Assembly: GCA_964017185.1 (NCBI GenBank)
Contig: OZ024882.1
Span: forward strand, 39,653,988 to 39,717,987
DNA length: 64,000 nt
Source: Rugalucina vietnamica
Taxonomy: Eukaryota > Mollusca > Bivalvia > Lucinida > Lucinidae
Direction of reading: 5' to 3'
In this document: positions 46,619-57,723 of the stretch, in pieces
Layout: every line of letters starts with the position of its first letter
Numbering within the stretch: position 1 is the first letter of the stretch
Translations under genes and position numbers: made by a program
The notes under the pieces: model-generated
Databases searched by the model: none
What the model was told of the DNA's origin: nothing
Seen by the model: only the letters and a program-made list of their open reading frames with translations

Positions 46619-47209
46619 AGCCTTCTTTACCCCCAAAATATCATGCTTTATCAAGCAAGTATGCAAAAGTCAGGCTAACCTAAGTATGGGATCTACCTAA
46701 CTTAGCATTAGCAATGTTCATATCACGTTTATTCTTTCTGTTCAACAATTCAGTACCATGTCTGAGACTGCAATTCAGAGTCGAGCTTTTATTCAAAGCA
46801 TTACAATCCAAGTCAAGGTGACCTATTCACTCTTGTTCATACTTCAGACAACACCATGATGGGCATAATTCTTATGCTTGGAAAGACCACTCTTCATGCA
46901 CCGTTTCCATGCTTGCTACAGCCTTAAGGTGGAATCGATACACTGATTCTGACCTGCATACACAGTTTTAGTAGTCCGACTATATAGGGTTGATCCCCGG
47001 GTCAGCCAAAGCAACTCAAGGTAGTGGAAGTGAGCTGCCCCCAAGAAAGAGCCAAAGTTGTGAGTTTTTAATTTTATGTAAATTGTAGAAAATTATTTAG
47101 ATTGTGTTTCAAGTGTTAAGTTTTAAGCATTAGAAATTATGGTTAGTACATTATGTTTATTATATGAATAAACTATGTCTAAATTTATCAACTTGTTATT
47201 GTGTATAAA
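46619..47209 (+). repeat. Repeat B2 of the 7.9-kb element
   Basis: Near-identical to B1, with one short deletion (AAAAGGCAAGCA region). It ends at the junction with the reverse transcriptase fragment. Confidence 0.85.
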
Positions 47210-47394
47210 TGGTATCTGTATTGCCACATGGCCATAGATGATTTTATAAAACATAATGAGTCTGGAGTCATATATATACGCCGATTTTCAAGCGAACGCC
47301 AACCTAGGCTGTCAAGCATAGATGTGACACTGTCATACGGAGAATAGTTGTTTTTGACCCATCTGGCAGCTCGTCTTTGTATCATTTCAATTTT
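47210..47394 (-). pseudogene. Non-LTR reverse transcriptase, C-terminal region (upstream part)
   Basis: The minus strand reads PKIEMIQRRAARWVKNNYSP, then SVTSMLDSLGWRSLENRR, and stops matching at 47210 where the inserted element begins. It is truncated on its 5' side near 47394. Confidence 0.85.
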
Positions 47395-48558
47395 AGGATA
47401 TTATATACGATGCTTATGATAAAATTAAACTTGAGATGTATTGTTTAATGATATTAACTAGAGTTGCTTAGTTTCAAATGTTTTTAAATTATAAGATTTG
47501 GACGAACTCTCTCGTTGACCTATTTATCGTTTTTTTATCGGAAAACGATCCATATGAAATTATGTTGTTCCAATACAGTGTTCTCTTTCACGTCCGCTGT
47601 ACAGAGATGATTGACATGCGGTATCACGAATTAACGGAGTGGACCGAAACTCTCCGAAACGAACCAAAACTGAAAGTATGTTCACAGAAAACGTCAACAT
47701 AAAATGTAACATGTCTACAGACATGTATTATTTCACATTTTTTGTATATAGAGTATATCTAGGTGAATATCCGAGATATTTTGCCAGTGTTATTTACAAA
47801 ACAAACAGCTAAGGCAAAGTCTGGATCACACTACCCCTAACCAAGCCTCATGGATGCAGATTTATGGGGTTTCAGTTTAACCTCACTTTTTAAGATTATA
47901 CCATTTGGGTCACGTGCTAGCAGATTTTGGCTCTTAGATTTACCGGATTCACACTGTCCTTCCATTATTGCTTGATTCTGTGATATTTAGTTTTTTTCTT
48001 ATTGCTTGATTCTGTGATATTTAGTTTTATTCTGATTGGCCTTAGCAAAATCAAACTTTCATCATGTATTTTAAATCTTTGTTTGGAGACTCAGAGCATC
48101 TAATCAGGTTAGGCACCAGCACGCTATACAACTTCGGGTCACTCAGATAGCAAGAATATATGTTTGAAATTTTGAATAAAACTTGCTTTGCTGATGGAAT
48201 TTTACATATGTTTGTTTGTTTCTTTTAAGTTTTAAAGATCAAGTCAACAATTTTTCAGACGTGGTGATGAATTCATTCACAGTATCTGTTTTATTTGGTA
48301 TCAAAATGCATTATACGTTACTATTCTTCTTGTCGGTGTAGACTTCTGTCACAATCTCATATTATTTTGAACTTCCAAATAACACTGTCTATTTCCAACC
48401 AAAAGATAACATTGTAATGAGGTTGCTGTTTATAGGGATCAAACATGATTTTCCATTTATTAACATTTGCTAGGTCCCGAGGGGAATGTTTTCAACACTC
48501 CCCAAGGGACTGACAAAATCATTTTGATCCCTATTATAAATTCTGCACAGACAAAAAT
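47395..48558. other. No supported gene; weak hairpin at the right
   Basis: An open frame at 47478-47702 has protein-like composition but no recognised domain or splice partner. At 48434-48537 an imperfect palindrome (AGGGATCAAA ... TTTTGATCCCT, inner GGGGAATG/ACTCCCC) resembles the other hairpin elements. Confidence 0.35.
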
Positions 48559-49858
48559 AAGAGCTGTCGCAGGACAGCGTAGCTCGCCTGACTTGTGCTT
48601 TGACACTACATCTGTTAAAATCTATGACCCATGACCTTGACCTCAAGGTCACTCAGGTGGGTCATGATGGTACAACATAAAACTTCAGACCAATGCAAAG
48701 TATCAACTTGATCAATCTACATGTTCAAGAGATATAGACTTATTAAAACATTAACCAAAGCTTAAACACAAAACTTCCAAGTCTGTGACCCTGACCTCAA
48801 GGTCATCCAGGTGAGTTGTGATGTACAGCATAAAACCTGAGACCAATATCTATCAACATGCAAGTATCAACTTTATCCATCAACATGTTCAAGAGATTAA
48901 GACTTTAACCAAAAAATTTAACACAAAATTTCTAAGTCTGTGACCTTGACCTCAAGGTCATCGAGAGTGGATCATGATGGTACTGCATAAAACTTCAGAC
49001 CAATATCTAGCAACATGCAAAGTATCAAGTCAATCCATCAATATGGTCAAGAGATATAGACATACAAAAACTTCAACCAAAAACTTAAACACAAAATTTC
49101 TAAGTCCGTGACCTTGACCTCAAGGTCACCCAGGGTGGGTCATGATGGTACTGCGTAAAACTTCAGACCAATATCTAGCAACATGCAAAGTATCAACTCA
49201 ATCCATCGATATGGTAAAGAGATATAGACTTACAAAAACTTTAACCAAAAACTTATTAAAACACAAAATTTCTAAGTCTATGACCTTGACCTCAAGGTCA
49301 CCCAGGGTGGGTCATGATGGTACTGCGTAAAACTTCAGACCAATATCTAGCAACATGCAAAGTATCAACTCAATCCATCGATATGGTAAAGAGATATAGA
49401 CTTACAAAAACTTTAACCAAAAACTTATTAAAACACAAAATTTCTAAGTCTATGACCTTGACCTCAAGGTCACCCAGGGTGGGTCATGATGGTACTGCGT
49501 AAAACTTCAGACCAATATCTAGCAACATGCAAAGTATCAACTCAATCCATCAATATGGTCAAGAGATATAGACTTACAAAAACTTTAACCAAAAACTTAT
49601 TAAAACACAAAATTTCTAAGTCTGTGACCTTGACCTCAAGGTCACCCAGGGTGGGTCATGATGGTACTGCGTAAAACTTCAGACCAATATCTAGCAACAT
49701 GCAAAGTATCAATTTGATCCATCAACATGGTCAAGAGATATAGACTTATAAAAAACTTTAACCGAAAGTGTGACGCGGACGTAAACATACACGTACACGT
49801 AAACGGGGACGACCGAGGTGACTACAATAGCTCTATGCACTTCGTGCAGGCGAGCTAA
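48559..49858 (-). repeat. Family C element with six to seven core units of about 172 bp
   Basis: Caps: TAAGAGCTGTCGCAGGACAG (stem GCTGTC/GACAGC) and CTCTATGCACTTCGTGCAGG (TGCAC/GTGCA). The core units each carry TGACCTTGACCTCAAGGTCA or a near variant. Units starting at 49142, 49314 and 49486 are exactly 172 bp apart and almost identical. The repeated 62-codon frames in them are by-products. Confidence 0.85.
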
Positions 49859-49861
49859 AAA

Positions 49862-50048
49862 TGAAAAAAGAGACAATAAGCAATGCTTATTAAATACCCC
49901 CAGCAGGGTAACTGTTTATCACAAAAATTATTTTGGCAATAAAATTTCTTCATGCAATGTCCAATGGGTCTACATCATGTAGGCATGATATCAAGTTGTT
50001 CCATCAAAAACTGTGGTAGGAGTTGATCGGCCCGTGAAAGCCTTTACC

Positions 50049-50082
<34 letters not shown>

Positions 50083-50922
50083 AAAATTGTCTAAGTTCTC
50101 ATAGCTGTCATTTTATCAAAAATTATTTTTTCACAATAACAATTCTTCATGCAAATGTCCAATGGGTGTAAATCATGTAGGCATGATATCAAATTATTCC
50201 ATCAAAAACTGTGGTAGGAGTTGATCGGCCCGTGAAAGCCCTTACCTGTAAAAAAACTAAGAAAAATTGTCTAAGTTCTCATTGCTGTAATTTAAACAAA
50301 ATTGAAAAATTATTTTTTCACAATAAAATTTCTTTATGCAAATGTCCAATGGGTGTACATCATGTAGGCACGATATCAAATTGTTCCATCAAAAACTGTG
50401 GTAGGAGTTGATCGGCCTGTGAAAGCCCTTACCTGTAAAAAAAAGTAAGAAAATTGCCTAAGTTCTCAGAGCTGTCATTTTGTAAAAAATTATTTTTTTG
50501 CGATAACATTTCTTCATGCAAATGTCCAATGGGCCTACATCATTTAGGCATAATATCAAAAAGTTCCAACAAAAACTGTTGTAGGAGTTGATCGGCCCGT
50601 AAATGCACTATCTTCACTGTATACAAAAGCCATCAAGAACTATAAAGGGAAGTAACTCAAAAGGGACTGGCCCCTAGCCCTTAATTTTTGCATGTACATA
50701 TCTGCCCAATAGATATACAGATGCCTGCAAAGTTTCATGAAATTCCATCAATGGGTCTTCAAGATATTAAAGAAACAAAACGTTACGGACGGACGGACGC
50801 ACGGACGCACAGACACACGGACGGCGTAACGGATGGACGCACAGACACACGGACGGATGGACTGACAACGTGAAAACAGTATACCCCCCTTTAAACTTCG
50901 TTTTGGCGGGGGGTATAATAAT
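49862..50922. repeat. Family E element: four core units, GGAC tract, terminal hairpin
   Basis: Core units marked by CCAATGGGT at 49961, 50159, 50346 and 50526, each followed by GTAGGAGTTGATCGGCC. Then comes a GGACGGACGCAC-type tract (50783-50870) and a terminal hairpin TATACCCCCC/GGGGGGTATA (50880-50917). A poly(A) run lies at 50050-50080. Confidence 0.75.
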
Positions 50923-51309
50923 TAAGCACTGTATTTTACAGCCTCATCACATTTTTATACGCGTAAAAGCTTTCATTTTTATGCTCGTTCCGGGCCGACT
51001 TCAGTTTCTCATTATCAGCACATCTTTGCGTGGCACTTGGTAATGAGCATAAGTATAAGCCATGTATTAATGGCACATGCACGGGTAAATTGCAATATTG
51101 ATGTATGGCTTTCTCTTCAAAAGTAAATGGTTGTTAATATCCTGTGACATGGGTATTTATGCAATGATTTGAGTTGATACATTCAAGCTTATTAAGGCAC
51201 TACAACATACACACTATTGTAAAACTATAAAAGATGTACTGATTAAAATGAGAACACAACAGTATGCACTACTAACAAATAACACATGAATATACTGCAC
51301 CATTCTGTG
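50923..51309. other. No feature seen
   Basis: Spacer between families E and A. Confidence 0.4.
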
Positions 51310-52310
51310 AACCAGAGGACCAATGGTCCTGCAAACGCTCACCTGAGACCTGAGATATATACCAAAAAACTTAGTTGACTAGAATGGTAATAAATGTATA
51401 TAACCCCAGGGCAGGGTCAGAGCAAACCCTGGAGTGAATTTCTTTTTCAAATCATAAAAATTCAGTCCATTTGCCAATTTATTGCAAGTTCTGCCCTTCA
51501 AATGACATTTTAACAATTTTCCCCATTCAAATGCATGGGCAACCTAAGTTGACCTTGCCATAAAATAGGTCAAGGTCATCCAAGGGTCATGATTTATAAA
51601 AACTTTGTAGAACTTGATTGCCTGGTGCTTCATGCCAAGTTTCAAAATCATAGGCCTTCTGGTTCTGGAGAAGAAGATTTTTACAGGTTTTTGCTATTGA
51701 TAACCATGGCGGCCATCTTGGTCATGTGACCTTGACCATTTATACAAACTTTCATTGCCCCTTCCTAACGATCCTCCACATAAAGTTTAACTTTGATTGG
51801 CCGCGCAGTTTCAGAGCAGATGATGTTTGAATATTATGGTCTTGTACATATATATAGCCCAAGGGCAGGGGCAGACAACCCCATGGTGACAATCATGTTT
51901 TTTTTTCATTAACATAAATATTCTGTCTATTTGTCCATTTCCTGCAAGTTTTGCCCTTCAAATCATATTTTAACAATTTTCTCCAATCAAAAGCATGGGC
52001 GACCTATGTTGACCTTGCCATAAAATAGGTCAAGGTCATCCAAGGATCATGATTTATACAAACTTTGTAGAGCTCAATTGCCTAATGCTTCATGCCAAGT
52101 TTCAAAATCATAGGCCTTCTGGTTCTGGAGAAGAATTCTTTTTTAAAGGTTTTTGCTATTTATAGCCATGGCGGCCATCTTGGTCATATGACCAAGACCA
52201 TTTATATAAACTTTCATTGCCTCTTCCTAAGGATGCTCCACATAAAGTTTGGCTTTGATTAGCCAAGCGGTTTCAGAGGAGAAGTTTGAATATTATGGTC
52301 ATATACATGT
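51310..52310 (-). repeat. Family A element, reverse, truncated on its head side
   Basis: It starts at the right cap (ACCAGAGGACCAATGGTCCT) and has two core units, each with AATAGGTCAAGGTCATCCAA and ATGGCGGCCATCTTGG. Confidence 0.85.
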
Positions 52311-52639
52311 TTCTTGCACACCAGATAGAGAAATCCTACGTTTTACCCCATGTGAGAAATTCTTTTCTCACATACCTCTATCATAAAGATAGAAAAATTC
52401 CGGTATTTTAGTGGTGGTAGATAAATCGATCTTACACTGCTGGCTTGGTTGCTCATACAAGATAAGAAAAGCACGCAGCTAAATTCGATCGTTTCTAGCC
52501 CAAAGCAGCTTCTTGCAGCAATAATGTTCAACAAAACTAGACTAAATTGGTGTGAATTCATTAGGTATAATCTTGATTCACGCTTGTTTTCAACGAAAAA
52601 CAAATCAAACTGCATCTCTTTTGACTTTGACAACGATTT

Positions 52640-53258
52640 ATTTACATTTGACGTCATATCCGTAATAAACACTACGTCATCAGAGTTAAAGCACGGTACC
52701 AGGTTACTTTACCGGTAAAATGAATTTAGGCCTAATCGGGGTATGTAAGAAAAAGAATCCATCCGTGGTGTTCAGTGGAGAAAGGAAAATCTCAACCCTT
52801 GGGTCCATCGTTCCTCGTTTCCCACTGGAACGGATGGACCCTCGGGTTGAGATTTTCCTATCTCCACTGACCACCCATGATGGATTCTATTTATCTCACC
52901 CTCTTTATCTCACCCCGGTCGCACCCTGCGTTCAAGTGTTCTTTTTTTAACATTGGTTGTAAAGGACGTCACGTAATTTCGTCGCTAAGCGCACACGTCA
53001 CGATGACGTCAAAACGTTTTAATTCAAAATGGCGGACGCCGCGATTGTAGCATTTTTCTAAGTAAATAGTATAAAAATCAAGCTTCGCCGCATTACGGTG
53101 TGCAAGAAAAAGAATCCATCATTCATGTAAGGTATGGATAGGCAAATCTGTCCCTCGGGTCACAGTTTGGCATCACTCGGCGAGCCTCGTGATGCCAAAA
53201 TGTGACCCTCGGGACAGATTTGTCTATCCATACCTGACACTCATGTAAGATTCTTATA
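52640..53258. mobile_element. Double-hairpin element with TGACGTCA sites
   Basis: Hairpin 1 at 52755-52887: AATCCATC ... CAGTGGAGA ... AAAATCTCAACCC pairs with its complement. Hairpin 2 at about 53110-53255: GGTATGGATAG, AAATCTGTCCC and TTTGGCATCAC pair with complements. Each is preceded by AAGAAAAAGAATCCATC. TGACGTCA lies at 52649 and 53004, with further ACGTCA words. ATGGCGGAC at 53029 opens no long frame. Confidence 0.65.
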
Positions 53259-53760
53259 ATATAGCCCCTGGGCAGGGGCAGGCAACCCCTTGGGGACAAA
53301 ATTTTCTCATAAACATAAATATTCTGTCCATTTGCCCATTTCCTGCAAGTTTTGCCCTTCAAATCATATTTTAACAATTTTCCCCATTCAAATGCATGGG
53401 GGACCTATGTTGACCTTGCCGTAAAATAGGTCATTGTCATCCTAGGGTCATGATTTATATAAACTTTACAGAGCTCGATTGCCTGATGCTTCATGCCAAG
53501 TTTCAAAATCATAGGCCTTCTGGTTCTGGAGAAGAAGATTTTTACAGGTTTTTGCTTTTTTTTTGCCATCGCGGCCATCTTGGTCATGTGACCTGTGCCA
53601 TTTATACAAACTTCCGTTCCCCCTTCCTAAGGATGCTCCACATGAAGTTTGACTTTGATTGGACTAACGGTTTCAGAGGAGAAGATGTTTGAAAAATGTG
53701 GACAACAACAACGACGACGGAGCATGGGTAAAAGGTAAAAGCCAAAGGCTCAGGTGAACT
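53259..53760 (-). repeat. Family A element, reverse, one core unit
   Basis: One unit with the usual words (ATCTTGGTCATGTGACC; AAAATAGGTCATTGTCATCC, a mutated form). It is joined to the next copy at 53761. Confidence 0.75.
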
Positions 53761-55223
53761 AACCAGAGAACCAATGGTCCTGCAAACGCTCACCTGAAAC
53801 CCGAGATATATACTAATAAACTTGTTTGACTAGAATGGTACTATACATGTATAAAACCCCAGGGCCGGGTCAGAGCAACCCCTGGAGTCAATTTCTTTTT
53901 AAAATCATAAAACTGCAGTCCATTTGCCAATTTACTGCAAGTTTTGCCCTTCAAATGACATTTTAACAATTTTCCCCATTCAAATGCATGGGCGACCTAA
54001 GTTGACCTTGCCGTAAAATAGGTCAAGGTCATCAAAGGGTCAAGATTTACATAAACTTTGTAGATGTCCCATTGCCTGATGCTTCATGCCAAGTTTCAAA
54101 ATCATAGGCCTTCTGGTTCTGGAGAAAAAGATTTTTAAAGGTTTTTGCTATTTATAGCCATGGCAGCCATCTTGGTCATGTGACCTTGACATTTATATAT
54201 ACTTTCAATCCCACTTCCTAACAATGCTCCTCATAAAGTTTGGCTTTGATTGGCCAAGCAGTTTCAGAGAAGAAGATCTTTGAATATCACTGTAATATAC
54301 ATATATATTGCCCCGGGGTGGGGGCAGACAGACCCCTGGGGTCCAAATTTTTTCAGAATCATCAATCTTAAGTCCATTTGCCCATTTCCTGCAAGTTTTT
54401 CCCTACAAATGACATTTAAACACCTTTCCCCATTCAAATGCATGAGCGACCTATGTTGACCTTGCCGTAAAATAGGTCAAGGTCATCCCAGGGTCATGAT
54501 CTATATAAACTTTGTAGAGCTCCAGTCACTGATGCTTCACACCAAGTTTCAAAATCATTGGCCTTCTGGTTCTGGAGAAGAAGATTTTTAAAGGTTTTTT
54601 CTATTTATAGCCATGGCGGCCATCTTGGTCATGTGACCTTGACTATTTATATAAACTTTCTTTCCCCCTTCCCAAGGATGCTCCATATGAAGTTTGGCTT
54701 TGATTGGCCAAGTGGTTTCAGGGGAGAAGATGTTTCATTATTATGAAAAATATACATGTATATAGCCCCGGGGCAGGGGTAGACAACCCCCCAGGGGCTA
54801 AAATTTTCCATTAACATTAATCTTTTGTCCATTTGCCTATTCCCAGTAAGTTTTACCCATTAAACAGCATTTTACCATTTTTCCCATTCAAATGCATTGG
54901 AGACCTAAGTTGACCTTGTCTTACAATAGGTCAAGGTCATCCTAGGGTCATGATTTATAAAAAACTATGATGAGCCCGCGTCCCCGATGCTACATACCAA
55001 GTTTCGTGGAAATCGGCCTACTGGTTCTGGAGAAGAAGATTTTTAAAGGTTTTTGCTATTTATAGCCTTGACGGCCATCTTGGTCATGTGACCTGGACCA
55101 TTTATATAAACTTTCGTTCCCCCTTCCTAAGGATGCTCCACATGAAGTTTGGCTTTGATTGGCCAAGCCGGAGCATGGGTATACTATAAGCTCACCTGTG
55201 AGCCTTCGGCTCAGGTGAGCTAA
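53761..55223 (-). repeat. Family A element, reverse, three core units, both caps present
   Basis: It runs from ACCAGAGAACCAATGGTCCT to the head hairpin AAGCTCACCTGTGAGCC / GGCTCAGGTGAGCT at 55190-55223. Each core carries AATAGGTCAAGGTCATC. Confidence 0.85.
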
Positions 55224-55379
55224 AAATGGTCAGACACCTGTCCCATAAAATGAGTGGTTTGTTGGTTGAAATATATTTAACAACACAATCATTTTGTATG
55301 ACAGGTGTCAGTGACCATTTTTCATCTATTCAAAATGAGCAGTTGGTTGGTTGATATATATTTTAACATCACAATCTAC

Positions 55380-55520
55380 AAAGTTCACAGTCATGAAAGT
55401 AAATATGACTTGCTCAAGGAAACAACACTGCAGCATTAGGTTTCAAACCCAGGACCTCTTGTTCCAGAGTCTTACAGTCTACCATTACCCCACAGGGATT
55501 TCCAAATTCAGAATTAGTGG
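55380..55520 (-). repeat. Possible tRNA-derived SINE
   Basis: The minus strand has the A-box-like TGTGGGGTAATGGTAGAC and the B-box-like CCTGGGTTTGAAACC about 45 bp apart. Confidence 0.45.
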
Positions 55521-55553
55521 TTGGAAGAATTCCCAAGCAAGAAGTTCATGAAA

Positions 55554-57723
55554 TAAGAGCTGTCGCATGACAGCGTGCTCGACTGCTTCTGACCTTTGTC
55601 AAACATAAGGCCAAACTTGACCAGTAACCCAAAGCATTATATTCATACATCATTTTTGCCTTCATGCAATAAGGCAAAATCACTGAACCATGAAAGTTAA
55701 CTATAACTACCTAAGATGTAAAGGTCTCCTTCATATTGTGAAAGAAGTGTGTCCATATACCAACTGAGTGCCAAGACACAATGCAAAATCACTGAACTGT
55801 GAAATAAGGTCACACTGACCTATAAGTATTTCAGGGTCAAAGGTCTAGTGATACTTACTCATAATGTGAAAGAAATATGATCATATACCCATTCAGTGTT
55901 GAGATATAAAGCAAAATCACTGAACCATAAAATTAGGTCATAGTGACCTATAAGTATGTTTGGGTTAAAGGTCTGGTCATACTCATTCATAATCAGAAAG
56001 AAGTATGAAAAAATACCAACTGAGTGTCTGGATATAAGGCAAAATCACTGAACCATGAAATTCGGTCACAATGACCCAGTGATACTTTACGCTCAAAGGT
56101 CTTGTCATACGCAAACATATCATGAAAGAAGTTTGTTCATAAACCAATTGAGTGCTGAGATATAAAGGAAAATCACTGAACCATGAAATTAGGTCATATT
56201 GACCGAGGACTACTTTAGGGTCAAAGGTCTTGTCGTACGCAAACATAGTGTGAAAGAAGTTTGTTCATAAACCACATGAGTGCTGAGATATAAAGCAAAG
56301 TCACTGAACCGTGAAATTAGGTCACAGTGACCTATAAGTATATTGGGGTTAAAGGTCTGGTCATACTCACTCATAATCTGAAAAAAGTATGAAAATATAC
56401 TAATTGAGTGTCAAGATATAAGGCAAAATCACTGAACTGTGAAATTAGGTCACAGTGACCTATAAGTATATTATGGTCAAAGGTATGGTCATACTCACTC
56501 ATAATCTGAAAAAGTACGAAAATATACTAATTGAGTGTCAAGATATAAGGCAAAATCACTGAACCGTGAAATTAGGTCACAGTGACCTATAAGTATATTG
56601 GGGTCAAAGGCCTGGTCATACTCACTCATAATCTGAAAAAAGTATGAAAATATACTAATTGAGTGTCAAGATATAAGGCAAAATCACTGAACCGTGAAAT
56701 TAGGTCACAGTGACCTATAAGTATATTGGAGACAAAGGCCTGGTCGTACTCATGCATAATCTGAAAAAAGTAAGAAAATATATTAATTGAGTGTCAAGAT
56801 ATAAGGCAAAATCACTGAACCATGGAAAGTAGGTCAACCAACCCTTACCGTCATGACACACAAGTCAGTGTCACAAAGTCAAAAGATGAATGACAAGCCA
56901 TCTTCCTAAGTTGTTTCTATTAAGAAATGAAAAGAAAAAAAAAATCAAGGAGTTCTAGATTTTGACCTCTAGCCCCGCCCCCCTGACTCCGACCCAGAGG
57001 TCCGATGTCATGGAACCTAAAGTGCATGAAGTATGAATGCTTTATGATCAGTTGTTGTCAAGATATGGACTCCTTGTAAAAGTTACACAGCAGTACATCT
57101 ATTTTTAGTGGTCTAGTTTTTAACCTCTAGCCCCACCCCCCAGGCATGGACCCAGAGATCCGATGCCATGAAATGAAACTCAACCCTACAGGGTACCTAT
57201 GGTCCGAGTATGAAAGCCCTCTGATAAAAAGTTTTCAAGATGTAAACTTCTAGAATACTATATTACAGAAAAGCCATTATTATTAATGGTGTTCTAGATT
57301 TTAACCTCTAGCCCCACCCCCTGGCATGGACCCAGGGATCTGATGCCATGGAATGAAAGCCGACCCTACAGGGTGTCAATGGCCCAAGTATCAATGCTTT
57401 TTGATGAGTGGTTGTCAAGATATGGACTTCTAGAAAACTTTAACACAAGAATTGCCATTTTTGAAGGTGTTCTAGATTTTAACCTCTAGCCCCACCCCCT
57501 GGCCTGGACCCAGGGGCCCGATGCCATGGAATGAAAGCTAACCCTACAGGGTATCTATGTTCCAAGTATGAATGCTTTCTGTCGAGTGGTTGCTAAGATA
57601 TGGACTTCTAGAAAACTTTAACGCAAGTGTGACGCGCACGGGAACGGGAACGCACACAGGAACGGGAATGTGAACGACCGGGGTGACTGCAATAGCTCTA
57701 TGCACTTCGTGCAGTCGAGCTAA
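55554..57723 (-). repeat. Family D element: two different tandem cores between hairpin caps
   Basis: Caps TAAGAGCTGTCGCATGACAG and CTATGCACTTCGTGCAGTCG, like family C. Core 1 (about 55600-56830) has 128-bp units with AAAATCACTGAACC and a receptor-like palindrome. Core 2 (about 56950-57630) has four units of about 170-180 bp marked by TTCTAGATTTTAACCTCTAG and CCCACCCCCTGGCATGGACC. A GGGAACGGGAACG tract precedes the right cap. Confidence 0.85.
55807..56716. promoter_or_regulatory. Six perfect AGGTCAnnnTGACCT palindromes at 128-bp spacing
   Basis: Positions 55807, 55935, 56319, 56447, 56574 and 56702, with spacers CAC, TAG and CAG. Degenerate versions fill the phase at about 56063 and 56191. 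The motif equals the consensus inverted-repeat-3 element bound by oestrogen-receptor-type nuclear receptors. In some units GGGTCAAAGGTC (direct-repeat-1-like) follows about 12 bp later. The motif is seen; any function is inference. Confidence 0.6.

Larger units (their letters stand above)
39334..47209 (+). mobile_element. 7.9-kb element with A1-B1-A2-B2 repeat layout (candidate split-direct-repeat retroelement)
   Basis: It is inserted in a reverse transcriptase fragment whose frame is exactly resumed on the other side, with no target duplication. Repeat A is at 39334-39757 and 46019-46440; repeat B is at 45419-46017 and 46619-47209. B1 directly abuts A2. This order is known from Ngaro/PAT-type (DIRS-like, tyrosine recombinase) retroelements, which also make no target duplication. 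The gap of about 178 bp between A2 and B2 is not typical. The interior holds no intact ORF; a 30-residue stretch near 42150-42240 (WDGPSQFVNWAVLDTPSDIV) resembles, by recollection, the linker before DIRS-like RTs. A tandem dimer of a non-autonomous element is the main alternative. Confidence 0.55.

Noticed and set aside
49142-49674. Three identical 62-codon frames at 172-bp spacing
   Set aside because: Non-coding tandem core units of family C; the identity is at DNA level.
48559-50922. Regularly spaced repeats that might suggest a CRISPR-like array
   Set aside because: The units are contiguous with no unique spacers, and the context is an animal genome with hairpin-capped transposable repeats.
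55807-56716. Concluding that the neighbouring genes are hormone-regulated
   Set aside because: The motifs are inside a dispersed repeat; no binding or expression evidence can be drawn from sequence alone.
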